A stretch of DNA of 51,506 bases. It comes from Gammaproteobacteria bacterium. GTDB lineage: Bacteria; Pseudomonadota; Gammaproteobacteria; Eutrophobiales; Eutrophobiaceae. The notes below the pieces were generated by a model, which saw only the letters and a program-made list of their open reading frames with translations, ran no database searches and was not told where the DNA came from. The position numbers and the translations under genes are program-made. Shown here piece after piece: positions 9,185-16,852 of this stretch; position 1 is the first letter of the stretch, and every line of letters starts with the position of its first letter. Location of the stretch: contig JAPPLI010000187.1 in the NCBI GenBank assembly GCA_028819495.1, positions 1 through 51,506 on the forward strand, in the 5' to 3' direction.

Positions 9185-9478
9185 ATGTTAATATTAGTCA
9201 CCTATGACGTTAACCTGACTACTGAACAGGGCGCAAAAAGGCTGAGACACATCAGCAAAACCTGTCTGGACTATGGTGTACGGGTCCAGTATTCCGTCTT
9301 TGAATGCGAGATTACACCGGCACAATGGGTAGAGTTGAAAGAGGCATTGCTCGACATATACGACCCCGACAAGGACAGTTTGCGATTTTATCACCTGGGT
9401 TCCAAGTGGAAGCGCAAGGTGGAGCATTACGGCGCAAAAGAAACACCCGATATGCTGCGGGATACCTTGATCGTATAA
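9185..9478 (+). CDS. cas2: Cas2, structural subunit of the spacer integrase
   Basis: The 97-residue protein begins MLILVTYDVNL with the Asp of the ferredoxin-like fold in strand 1, followed by CLDYGVRVQYSVFEC, typical of I-C Cas2. An upstream in-frame TTG at 9173 overlaps the cas1 stop, but the ATG at 9185 gives the standard N-terminus. It is the last gene before the leader and array. Confidence 0.95.
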   Translation: MLILVTYDVNLTTEQGAKRLRHISKTCLDYGVRVQYSVFECEITPAQWVELKEALLDIYDPDKDSLRFYHLGSKWKRKVEHYGAKETPDMLRDTLIV

Positions 9479-9481
9479 TGC

Positions 9482-9522
9482 CGCTAACCCTGGGTTCTCA
9501 TTACAATCCGGCGGGGTTAGCG
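9482..9522 (+). terminator. Stem-loop after cas2
   Basis: CGCTAACCC (9482-9490) pairs perfectly with GGGTTAGCG (9514-9522) around a 23-base loop, starting just after the cas2 stop. It may end the cas transcript or be a member of the dispersed GCTAAC-containing repeats seen at 26231 and 51460. There is no clear U-tract immediately after it. Confidence 0.4.
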
Positions 9523-9656
9523 TAGAGCTAAGTTTTTGATTTTCCGATTGTTACTTTATTAGCACTCGGTAAATTCAGTTCTTTAACAATTTAAATGAGT
9601 AGTTCAGCGCATATTCAAAGCTTATTTGTTTTTATTCAATAAGTTAGAATATGTTG
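9523..9656 (+). promoter_or_regulatory. CRISPR leader
   Basis: This AT-rich stretch lies between cas2 and the first repeat and contains no gene. Its position beside cas2, and the orientation of repeats ending ATTGAAAC away from it, mark it as the leader. New spacers should be added at 9657 and array transcription should start here. A TTTAACAATTTAAA segment lies at about 9582-9595; I could not assign a promoter with confidence. Confidence 0.75.
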
Positions 9657-12600
9657 GTCGCGCCCCGTGCGGGGCGCGTGGATTGAAACGTGTACGGATA
9701 CAACATGATATGGAACCGCTTTTTGTCGCGCCCCGTGCGGGGCGCGTGGATTGAAACAAGCTTCGCACCGTCGAAAGTGAAGGAGTAAAAACAGTCGCGC
9801 CCCGTGCGGGGCGCGTGGATTGAAACTACCAAGCAGTCTATGGGCACGCATCATTCGATGCGTCGCGCCCCGTGCGGGGCGCGTGGATTGAAACATCAGA
9901 CCTGACAAGCAACTGTACTGGCGTCTGGGTCGCGCCCCGTGCGGGGCGCGTGGATTGAAACAACACAGGAGCACAAGACAACCTTTCACTTGACATGTCG
10001 CGCCCCGTGCGGGGCGCGTGGATTGAAACAGATCGAAGGATTGCCATACCGACTGATATTGCAGGTCGCGCCCCGTGCGGGGCGCGTGGATTGAAACCCA
10101 GGAAATCACAACAGCATCACACATGGACACAGTCGCGCCCCGTGCGGGGCGCGTGGATTGAAACTTTGTCTGAGCTTGTAGATATTGGTAACGCAGTTAT
10201 GTCGCGCCCCGTGCGGGGCGCGTGGATTGAAACAGACTTTGTTCGGTTTTGAACTTCGATTGTACTTGCGTCGCGCCCCGTGCGGGGCGCGTGGATTGAA
10301 ACAAATGTTGGATTGATTAACATATCCATGTAATTGTGTCGCGCCCCGTGCGGGGCGCGTGGATTGAAACCCGGGCCCCCTGTGCCCAGGCCTCCGCCCC
10401 ATGTTGTCGCGCCCCGTGCGGGGCGCGTGGATTGAAACAAGGTTATTGTGGTGCTTTTCAGGCATGTGGTTGGTCGCGCCCCGTGCGGGGCGCGTGGATT
10501 GAAACGTGGTCCTCTTCGTCTTGTTTAATTATTACATTAAGTCGCGCCCCGTGCGGGGCGCGTGGATTGAAACTGGGAGCGCCGGCAGGAGGTTCTTCCG
10601 CCGGCATGTCGCGCCCCGTGCGGGGCGCGTGGATTGAAACATCCAAGATGCTTCCCATCTGAACCAGTCGGCATGTCGCGCCCCGTGCGGGGCGCGTGGA
10701 TTGAAACAGTACTAACAATCTGTTGGCACATCCATCTATACGTCGCGCCCCGTGCGGGGCGCGTGGATTGAAACCAGTTCTTCCTGGACTTGTTCAAAGT
10801 CCGGTTTCTGTCGCGCCCCGTGCGGGGCGCGTGGATTGAAACTGCACGGGTCCAGGTCAAGCCCAGTCCAGGACTTGGGTCGCGCCCCGTGCGGGGCGCG
10901 TGGATTGAAACGTAATACTGTACGGTTAAATACACCCATTCGTTTGGTCGCGCCCCGTGCGGGGCGCGTGGATTGAAACCTCTCGTCTTGTTTAATTATT
11001 ACATTAACTTTACCTGTCGCGCCCCGTGCGGGGCGCGTGGATTGAAACAAAGCATCCGAACGCCGGTTCCCGGCGGCGTTCGGTCGCGCCCCGTGCGGGG
11101 CGCGTGGATTGAAACCCAGGATGTCTTATCCCGTCGGCGTCGTGCCGGCGGTCGCGCCCCGTGCGGGGCGCGTGGATTGAAACTTTGTGTCTGCGGTCTG
11201 TAGTGCTGCATGCAGTGCGTCGCGCCCCGTGCGGGGCGCGTGGATTGAAACTGGTAACCTGCCGTGCTCGAGAATGAAGTTGAGTGGTCGCGCCCCGTGC
11301 GGGGCGCGTGGATTGAAACGATGATTATGTCGGCCAGTAGTGGATAGCGGGCCCGTCGCGCCCCGTGCGGGGCGCGTGGATTGAAACTGCCAGGTCGATA
11401 CGTGAGGTACTTGTGAGTGGTAGTCGCGCCCCGTGCGGGGCGCGTGGATTGAAACCCTTTTGTAAGGCACTCTTGCATTCCTGCCGTTTGGGTCGCGCCC
11501 CGTGCGGGGCGCGTGGATTGAAACTCCTGACTGTTGAGTCGTGTTTGTAAGATTTGGTGGTCGCGCCCCGTGCGGGGCGCGTGGATTGAAACCGTTATTG
11601 CCATATCCTGGCACGAGTCAAATAACCGTCGCGCCCCGTGCGGGGCGCGTGGATTGAAACCTGATTGACCGGGTTTTTGAGGGGCTGCCTGCGCCGTCGC
11701 GCCCCGTGCGGGGCGCGTGGATTGAAACCACTCCTCATCGGTTACATCGTCGCTCTCAATCCGGTCGCGCCCCGTGCGGGGCGCGTGGATTGAAACGCGA
11801 GAGCAGGCGCAAAGAGTGGGACTGGACGTTAGTCGCGCCCCGTGCGGGGCGCGTGGATTGAAACGACTCCGGCACGGTCGCTGCCGGCCTGGGCCTGGGT
11901 CGCGCCCCGTGCGGGGCGCGTGGATTGAAACCTGGCTGATCTGACCGGCTATCTCCCTGGCGTCTCGTCGCGCCCCGTGCGGGGCGCGTGGATTGAAACG
12001 CAGAGGCCCGTATCGGCGCCCTGGCCATGGGCGCGTCGCGCCCCGTGCGGGGCGCGTGGATTGAAACATCGCCAGAGACCGCCTTGTCGTGTACCAGGAC
12101 ATCGTCGCGCCCCGTGCGGGGCGCGTGGATTGAAACCAAGTATCCCGTCGCCATCACGTCAGCGGCCTATGGTCGCGCCCCGTGCGGGGCGCGTGGATTG
12201 AAACCCGGTACAACCTGCCGTCGAGGAGTGCGCCGCCCTGTCGCGCCCCGTGCGGGGCGCGTGGATTGAAACGAGCGGACACCGGCGGGCTACGTCAACA
12301 GCAAGGCCGTCGCGCCCCGTGCGGGGCGCGTGGATTGAAACCGGATCGGCCTTTCCATACATTCGACCGGCTTTTGGTCGCGCCCCGTGCGGGGCGCGTG
12401 GATTGAAACAAGACCCCGAACCTGGACTGGCTGTTGCTGACGAGTCGCGCCCCGTGCGGGGCGCGTGGATTGAAACAGGACGCAACTGGCCTGGCAGTCG
12501 GTATTGCGGTTGTCGCGCCCCGTGCGGGGCGCGTGGATTGAAACAAATGTCACGTTGGATTCCACCTGCGGCGGGCAGGTCGCGCCCCGTGCGGGGCGCG

Positions 12601-13961
12601 TGGATTGAAACAAGCTCTGGCTGGAGAAACACGCGTGCAAGTAGAGTCGCGCCCCGTGCGGGGCGCGTGGATTGAAACAACGGCTGTCAGGGAGTTGCTG
12701 CACCGCCTGAAGAGTCGCGCCCCGTGCGGGGCGCGTGGATTGAAACTCGCCCTCCCATCGCTACATCCGGGAGTCGCTTTGGTCGCGCCCCGTGCGGGGC
12801 GCGTGGATTGAAACTGGTGTGATAGGGGATGCCTACCGCTAGTTTTGTGTCGCGCCCCGTGCGGGGCGCGTGGATTGAAACGAACTTCTTTTGCAGGTAC
12901 GGGCCCACCGCGTCCTGTCGCGCCCCGTGCGGGGCGCGTGGATTGAAACCTTATCGCCTTGGTTCTCGGCACGCTTGATATACGTCGCGCCCCGTGCGGG
13001 GCGCGTGGATTGAAACAACGCGCTCACCGGCGGGCTGCTGCCCGAGCCGGGTCGCGCCCCGTGCGGGGCGCGTGGATTGAAACAAGTTGTTGTCTGTTGA
13101 GGTTGCCTATTGCTGATGTCGCGCCCCGTGCGGGGCGCGTGGATTGAAACTGTAAGGTTTGATGTATGTTGGTTTCCATGCGTTGCGTCGCGCCCCGTGC
13201 GGGGCGCGTGGATTGAAACTGTAGGTCTTGAAGCATCTTAAATGCCTCAGTCCAGGTCGCGCCCCGTGCGGGGCGCGTGGATTGAAACAGATTGGAATTG
13301 ATGTCGCTGTCGGTTGCGTCGCGTCGCGCCCCGTGCGGGGCGCGTGGATTGAAACACCAAAATGCTGATGGACGCAGCAGCAAGACACAGTCGCGCCCCG
13401 TGCGGGGCGCGTGGATTGAAACTCAAAGAGGCAACCATGAAAAAGAATGATATCTGTGTCGCGCCCCGTGCGGGGCGCGTGGATTGAAACCTGAGCGAAT
13501 ACATACTTAATCCTACCGGAATACGTCGCGCCCCGTGCGGGGCGCGTGGATTGAAACCTGATACAAGGCAATATCGATATCCTGGCAGACAAGTCGCGCC
13601 CCGTGCGGGGCGCGTGGATTGAAACGAGTGTTTGTTTGAGTTCTCTTCTCATTCGTTCGGTCGCGCCCCGTGCGGGGCGCGTGGATTGAAACGATGATTG
13701 GTGTACCTTGTAGAGATAGAGGCATTGTCGCGCCCCGTGCGGGGCGCGTGGATTGAAACCTGTTGATGGTCTGACGTTCCATGGTCTGTTCAGGTCGCGC
13801 CCCGTGCGGGGCGCGTGGATTGAAACCGGTCCCATCTCCCAGGTCAGCCGGCGCCGGTGGTGTCGCGCCCCGTGCGGGGCGCGTGGATTGAAACACATTA
13901 TCGTTTGCCTGGACACCTGCATAGACCTGTCGCGCCCCGCACGGGGCGCGTGGATTGAAAC
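9657..13961 (+). CRISPR. Type I-C CRISPR array, 64 repeats and 63 spacers
   Basis: I counted 64 copies of a 33-bp repeat, starting at 9657, 9725, 9794 and so on to 13929, with an average period of about 68 bp and spacers mostly 34-36 bp. The repeat begins GTCGCGCCCC, has loop GTGC, continues GGGGCGCGTG and ends GATTGAAAC. The arms CGCGCCCC and GGGGCGCG form an eight-pair hairpin, and ATTGAAAC is the expected crRNA 5' handle. All repeats look identical except the last (13929-13961), whose loop reads GCAC. Two spacers (10506-10540 and 10980-11015) share a 25-base core. The array is transcribed rightwards from the leader and ends directly against a phage gene fragment. Confidence 0.98.
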
Positions 13962-14459
13962 GGTATAGGCGTCCAGTTGCCGCGTGAGGGCGTCGGTGAG
14001 CCGCGTAATGACAAAGTAACCACCCCCGGCGTAGGCAAAAATACGGGAATGGATCAGCGCCAGTGAAGACGCGCTTTTCTGGTTTGCGGTCGTCGCTGCA
14101 TTCTGCGCGGCAGCCTGTTGGCGGGTGGACATACCAGCCTGCCTCATGCCCAGCGTTAGGCGCGCCCTGTAGGTATGCAGTTGCTGGGTGGCACGGCCGC
14201 TGGCCGCCATGCTCGACGCCAGGGTAGCGCCCGCGCGCCGGGCCTCGGCCTGGCGGTTGGCCAGGTCGCGGGCGGTAGCGCTGGCACGGCCCATGCCCCG
14301 CGTCATGACCTGCACAGCCGAGTTAAACTCCTTGAACGCCCGGGCCGACGCGCTCATTCCTTCAGCCAGACCCTTGGCCGTCCGGCTGAATCGCTGAAAC
14401 GAGGCGGTAGCCTGTTGGCCGTCCGCCCGCAAACGGATATTGACGCTGTCGTTAGGCAT
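13962..14459 (-). pseudogene. Phage tail tape-measure protein, N-terminal fragment cut by the CRISPR array
   Basis: Read on the minus strand from ATG 14459, the frame encodes about 166 residues beginning MPNDSVNIRLRADG. It continues with an Ala/Arg/Gln-rich helical region (for example ATARDLANRQAEARRAGATL). This pattern, a short strand-forming N-terminus followed by long coiled helices, is typical of tape-measure proteins. Coding sense is lost at the boundary with the last CRISPR repeat; the remaining frame is only translated repeat. Its upstream neighbours are tail-assembly chaperone genes, the normal phage order. Real tape-measure proteins are many hundreds of residues, so most of the gene is gone. 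Confidence 0.7.
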
Positions 14460-14477
14460 GCGACTGTCTCATCAGTG

Positions 14478-14505
14478 TTGACTCTGCGCAAAAAAGCATT
14501 AATCT
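14478..14505 (+). promoter_or_regulatory. Sigma70-like promoter for the 56-residue membrane protein (leaderless)
   Basis: TTGACT (14478-14483), a 16-base spacer and TAATCT (14500-14505). The GTG start at 14512 is only six bases after the -10 box, so transcription should begin at the start codon. Three other small genes in this region show the same arrangement. Confidence 0.55.
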
Positions 14506-14511
14506 GATCCC

Positions 14512-14682
14512 GTGAACAAAGTTTTACTGGCCCTGCTGTTGCTCATCGTCCTGGCCGTCGTGGCGCCGCCCGCGCTCGGCGCCTTGGGGCTGTTGCTGCT
14601 TTTTGTGGGTGTGCCCATGTACGTATGCTGGCTGATGGATGGGTTGTTCAGCGCCGCCCGGAACCATCTCGATCGCCGTTGA
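14512..14682 (+). CDS. Small two-helix membrane protein, copy 1 (56 residues)
   Basis: This GTG-started frame encodes 56 residues dominated by two hydrophobic stretches (about 4-22 and 24-42), ending in a charged tail NHLDRR. It fits exactly into the gap between the tape-measure start and the tail-chaperone stop, on the opposite strand, as phage moron genes do. HK97 gp15, a superinfection-exclusion protein, occupies the same slot between tail chaperone and tape measure. A same-length, similarly organised protein lies at 17890-18060. No ribosome-binding site is present and the promoter implies a leaderless message. Function is unknown; membrane insertion is predicted from composition only. Confidence 0.6.
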   Translation: MNKVLLALLLLIVLAVVAPPALGALGLLLLFVGVPMYVCWLMDGLFSAARNHLDRR

Positions 14683-14691
14683 TGTCGCACA

Positions 14692-14947
14692 TCACACCTG
14701 CGACAAAGCCAGTACCTCGTCTTCCAGGACGCGCAGGCGCCTGAACAGGTCCGGGGAAGGGGTCATATCCAACCATTGCGCCGCGGCGTGCAGGTCGGCG
14801 TAGCGCAGCCCCAGCAGGCTGCTGCTCATGGGGCAGGAACGCCACTGGGTGGCGCAATGCAGGATAATACGCCTGCATCTTTGTTGACCGGCCAGACCTC
14901 TATTTCTTCCGGGTAGCCCCGCCACCAGGCGCGGGTAATCTCGATGA
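14692..14947 (-). pseudogene. Phage tail chaperone extension (DUF1799, lambda T-like), frameshifted
   Basis: After a -1 slip at 14948-14954 the minus strand reads LIEITRAWWRGYPEEIEVWP, which matches the start of DUF1799-type tail proteins. The conserved continuation (CATQWRSC, then LGLRYADLHAAAQWL and DLFRRLRVLEDEVLAL) is present but in another frame, ending at 14692. If one base is restored near 14870-14875, the spacing between EVWP and TQW is twelve residues, as I expect for the family. I therefore read this as a tail-chaperone extension inactivated by a single-base deletion. Confidence 0.6.
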
Positions 14948-15289
14948 GTTTCCCGCCTCTCGTCCCGGCACTTGCCCCAGCATCACCTGGTAATAGGTGT
15001 CCGCGACGGCGAACGCGATATAAGGCCGGTCCAGCAGTCTCTCCAGGTTCTCCGGACTGTACTCGACCGCGTTTTTGTCTGCATCGACTATGCCGTCCCA
15101 GTTCGCCAGCACTTTTGCGGCCACGGTCGCGTCCGGGTCCTCGCCGTCCATCAGCGCCTGCAGCGCTTTGCGCGGCATGTCCCGGAACGTCGCGGTAAAG
15201 TGCTGCGGCGTCTCCTCGCCCGGCACGTTCACGGTGACCGGCGCCTCAAACAGCCGGGGCGCCTGGCCCAAAAAAATCAGCTTGGTCAT
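14900..15289 (-). CDS. Phage tail assembly chaperone (lambda gpG-like)
   Basis: The 129-residue product begins MTKLIFLGQAPRLFEAPVTV and has the small beta-then-helical layout of tail assembly chaperones, including the FRDMPRKALQALM segment near residues 35-47. In siphophages this gene precedes the tape-measure gene and is extended by a programmed -1 frameshift into a second frame. The same arrangement is visible here: slippery site GGGAAAC at 14948-14954, extension at 14692-14947, tape measure at 14459. The chaperone frame itself is intact. Its start is divergent from the secreted-protein gene at 15323. The upstream tail-tube gene normally expected is absent, so only a scrap of a tail module remains. 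Confidence 0.6.
   Translation of the reverse strand: MTKLIFLGQAPRLFEAPVTVNVPGEETPQHFTATFRDMPRKALQALMDGEDPDATVAAKVLANWDGIVDADKNAVEYSPENLERLLDRPYIAFAVADTYYQVMLGQVPGREAGNSSRLPAPGGGATRKK
14948..14954 (-). promoter_or_regulatory. Predicted -1 programmed frameshift slippery heptamer
   Basis: On the minus strand the chaperone frame reads GCG GGA AAC TCA, giving the heptamer GGGAAAC of the form X-XXY-YYZ; phage lambda uses GGGAAAG at the matching place. Slipping back one base leads straight into the DUF1799-like frame. A downstream RNA structure was not worked out. Confidence 0.6.
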
Positions 15290-15316
15290 TGAATAATCTC
15301 CTGTATGGTCTATGAT
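15289..15316 (+). promoter_or_regulatory. Sigma70-like promoter for the secreted small protein, copy 1 (leaderless)
   Basis: TTGAAT (15289-15294), a 16-base spacer and TATGAT (15311-15316). The ATG at 15323 follows six bases later, so the message should lack a leader. Confidence 0.6.
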
Positions 15317-15322
15317 TGAATC

Positions 15323-15595
15323 ATGGTTAAACGCTTATTTCTTATCGGCGCCCTGCTGGCGCCCCTGACCGTCCCGGCGCACGAACCGGCCTGGATACCA
15401 CCGGCGCCCTGGGGCGTCAACCCCTGCGAGCATGCCGGCAACTCGTGCCCCTGGGACCTGCATGACATCTACGACAACCTGGTTGAAGCGCAACGGCGCC
15501 GGGATGAGCCGCAGGTGCGCCACTGGACGAAGGCATTGAGCATCTGGCACGCCTTCAACCCCGATTACCGCCGGCACCTGCACTCGCACAACTAG
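15323..15595 (+). CDS. Small secreted protein with two conserved cysteines, copy 1 (90 residues)
   Basis: The protein has a signal peptide (MVKRLFLIGALLAPLTVPAH, probable cleavage after Ala19). The mature part carries GVNPCE, a second Cys in NSCPW, and a helix with IYDNLVEAQRRRDE followed by VRHW. A homologous protein of 91 residues is encoded on the other strand at 16226-16501. The shared pattern is GV-x-PC, C, (Y/F)D, EA-x-xRRD, RHW. No known family is recognised. It is divergent from the phage tail chaperone gene and has its own promoter with no ribosome site. Export to the periplasm and a disulfide are inferences from sequence. Confidence 0.65.
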   Translation: MVKRLFLIGALLAPLTVPAHEPAWIPPAPWGVNPCEHAGNSCPWDLHDIYDNLVEAQRRRDEPQVRHWTKALSIWHAFNPDYRRHLHSHN

Positions 15596-15708
15596 ACGTC
15601 CCTGTCCGGCCCGTCCGCTTGTGTCCGCTCCACCCGTCCTGGGTGCGATTCCCTGTTCGCTTTAGGCTATTAAAATTCTGTCATGCCGCATGCCCGTTGA
15701 TGACCAGG

Positions 15709-15737
15709 GTGTTCCCCGCAGACGCGGGGATGAACCG
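15709..15737 (+). repeat. Solitary type I-E-like CRISPR repeat
   Basis: A 29-bp sequence GTGTTCCCCGCAGACGCGGG continuing GATGAACCG matches the type I-E repeat pattern (GTGTTCCCCGC, loop, GCGGGGAT-A-ACCG). No second copy lies 61 bp away on either side, so it is isolated. No type I-E cas genes are in the window. Confidence 0.75.
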
Positions 15738-15754
15738 GCAGCCAGAAGACGCCG

Positions 15755-15961
15755 GTGTTGCTGTATGTCTTTTCGCCGACACAGAAGTCCAGCAAGGGCA
15801 AGCTGGTTGGAAAAGTCGACGTATACCGGACCGGCAGGGTGGTCGGGAAAGGCAACCTGAAACGCAAGGTCAGAGTTAATGCTGTAAGGACAAGCGGGTA
15901 CGTTGCCCTGGCGAACCTGAAAACACAGCAACATGAGGTAGTAATGGGGGAGTTGAAATAA
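15755..15961 (+). CDS. Possible small basic protein, unknown
   Basis: The frame starts 17 bases after the I-E-like repeat and encodes up to 68 residues, basic and rich in Gly/Val/Lys (KLVGKVDVYRTGRVVGKGNL), ending QQHEVVMGELK. Amino-acid composition and codon use look like real coding sequence, but I recognise no family and see no ribosome site. It may be the tail of a larger gene truncated at the repeat. Low confidence. Confidence 0.3.
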   Translation: MLLYVFSPTQKSSKGKLVGKVDVYRTGRVVGKGNLKRKVRVNAVRTSGYVALANLKTQQHEVVMGELK

Positions 15962-16099
15962 TGCCGCCGGCCTCGAGACGCCACCCTCGACAAGTCCATG
16001 GAATGACCGAAGCCACCCCATCATCTACTGGGCCAGCGATTTCCCAGCTTGGCCGGCGGCTGTGTAAAGCATAGTCAATTACAGGAGAAAGTGCAATGA

Positions 16100-16210
16100 A
16101 TGAAACTGAAGATTGAATTTACCTGTTGGGAGCAATGCGAGATCAGCTGGATAGTCGGAGTCGGTCTCTTTTGCGGCTGTGTCGCGTGTTCCCCGCAGAC
16201 GCGGGGATAA
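16100..16210 (+). CDS. Possible 36-residue cysteine-rich peptide ending inside a CRISPR repeat
   Basis: From ATG 16100 a frame encodes MKLKIEFTCWEQCE and then a hydrophobic, Cys-rich stretch (GLFCGCVACS). Its stop codon is supplied by the GGGATAA of the I-E-like repeat at 16186-16214. AGGAGAAA lies at about 16083-16090, 9 bases before the ATG. It may be chance; I report it because five cysteines in 36 residues and a fair ribosome site are unusual in junk. Confidence 0.25.
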   Translation: MKLKIEFTCWEQCEISWIVGVGLFCGCVACSPQTRG

Positions 16211-16214
16211 ACAG
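16186..16214 (+). repeat. Solitary type I-E-like CRISPR repeat, degenerate end
   Basis: Twenty-nine bases identical to the copy at 15709 except for the end, which reads GATAAACAG instead of GATGAACCG, like a degenerate terminal repeat. It abuts the stop of the minus-strand secreted-protein gene (16226). The distance to the other copy is 477 bp, far from the 61-bp I-E period. Confidence 0.75.
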
Positions 16215-16225
16215 CGCCGGTGGCG

Positions 16226-16501
16226 CTATTGGCTGGTGCGCCAGTCTTCCGGGCTGGACAGGTACCACCGGTAGAGCTGTCCCTCCCAGTGGCGCAGGGC
16301 GATATCGTCGCGCCGGGCGCGGGCCTCAATGATGCGGTCGAATATCTGCTCTACGAAATCGGAGCAGGGAGGCTGCCGAACGTCGCAGGGGTGGACCCCG
16401 GAGTCGATGAGCCAGGTATCCTGGCGCAGGTCGTCCAAGGCGGGGAGGGGTGCCGTTACGGCGGCGGCAACAAGGGCCAAGGCTGGCATTAACCGTATCA
16501 T
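16226..16501 (-). CDS. Small secreted protein with two conserved cysteines, copy 2 (91 residues)
   Basis: Homologue of the protein at 15323-15595. Starting at ATG 16501, it has a signal peptide (MIRLMPALALVAAAVTAPLPA). The mature part contains GVHPCD, a Cys in PPCSD, IFDRIIEARARRDD, LRHW and a final SPEDWR. The earlier ATG at 16507 or longer starts would place translation inside the promoter. The -10 box ends seven bases before ATG 16501, so the message is predicted leaderless, as for copy 1. Function unknown. Identity to copy 1 is moderate, so the two are old duplicates or separate acquisitions and not a recent copy. Confidence 0.65.
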   Translation of the reverse strand: MIRLMPALALVAAAVTAPLPALDDLRQDTWLIDSGVHPCDVRQPPCSDFVEQIFDRIIEARARRDDIALRHWEGQLYRWYLSSPEDWRTSQ

Positions 16502-16508
16502 CACCATG

Positions 16509-16536
16509 ATTATAGTAGGGCGCACTCGAAATACAA
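16509..16536 (-). promoter_or_regulatory. Sigma70-like promoter for secreted small protein copy 2 (leaderless)
   Basis: On the minus strand TTGTAT (16536-16531), a 16-base spacer and a perfect TATAAT (16514-16509). The ATG at 16501 follows after seven bases. Confidence 0.65.
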
Positions 16537-16628
16537 GGTGGTGTAACACTTCTCCCGGCCGATGCCGTGCGCACGTTCACGGCGCTGGTGCGCATGCGAC
16601 TACCCGGTGATGCGCTTCGGCGAGACCG

Positions 16629-16661
16629 ATCGCGCCCCGCACGGGGAGCATGGATTGAAAC
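16629..16661 (+). repeat. Orphan, degenerate type I-C CRISPR repeat
   Basis: A 33-bp match to the main array repeat with three changes outside the loop (first base A, and GAGCA replacing GCGCG after the hairpin). Like the terminal repeat of the array, and unlike the other 63, it has the GCAC loop. It ends GGATTGAAAC. It lies 2,700 bp downstream of the last array repeat, with no spacer-spaced partner on either side. Confidence 0.85.
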
Positions 16662-16718
16662 CAAATATCTCCGCTGGCCGCTCAGAGTGGAGGAAGGCGG
16701 GGGTTTCCAGATCGCCGA

Positions 16719-16774
16719 TGAAACTCTCTCTTCACCGTTGGTGGTGTATTCCCCACCCGTGTGGGGATGAACCG
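16719..16774 (+). repeat. 56-bp direct repeat, copy 1, containing an I-E-like repeat
   Basis: Identical over 56 bases to 18058-18113. The last 29 bases (16746-16774) form an I-E-like repeat, GTATTCCCCACCCGTGTGGG then GATGAACCG; the first 27 bases are shared non-repeat sequence (TGAAACTCTCTCTTCACC and on). The two copies bracket 1.3 kb that holds a DUF4160/DUF2442 pair and the second membrane-protein gene. Confidence 0.8.
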
Positions 16775-16785
16775 CGCCTCAACAA

Positions 16786-16814
16786 CAGTTCCCCACACAC
16801 GTGGGGATGAAGTT
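16786..16814 (+). repeat. Degenerate I-E-like repeat
   Basis: TTCCCCACACACGTGGGGAT (16789-16808) is the core of an I-E-like repeat whose ends have decayed. It follows the previous one after 11 bases, so the spacing is not that of an array. Confidence 0.55.
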
Positions 16815-16852
16815 AGTGAAAACAATCCGTCATGTGGTCATCGACTGTATAA

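Noticed and set aside
9636-13961. Many long open frames on both strands across the array, with repeated VSIHAPRTGRD, FNPRAPHGAR or APCGARGLK peptides
   Set aside because: They are translations of the CRISPR repeat in its reading frames; the changing parts are spacers. No gene is present.
14499-14690. Minus-strand frame of 63 codons opposite the small membrane protein
   Set aside because: It is Ser/Arg/Asn-rich without any family pattern, while the plus strand gives a two-helix protein with its own promoter and a same-length homologue.
16326-16664. Minus-strand frame ending in the secreted-protein region and starting in a VSIHAPRAGRD peptide
   Set aside because: The start is translated orphan I-C repeat; the real minus-strand gene uses another frame and begins at 16501.
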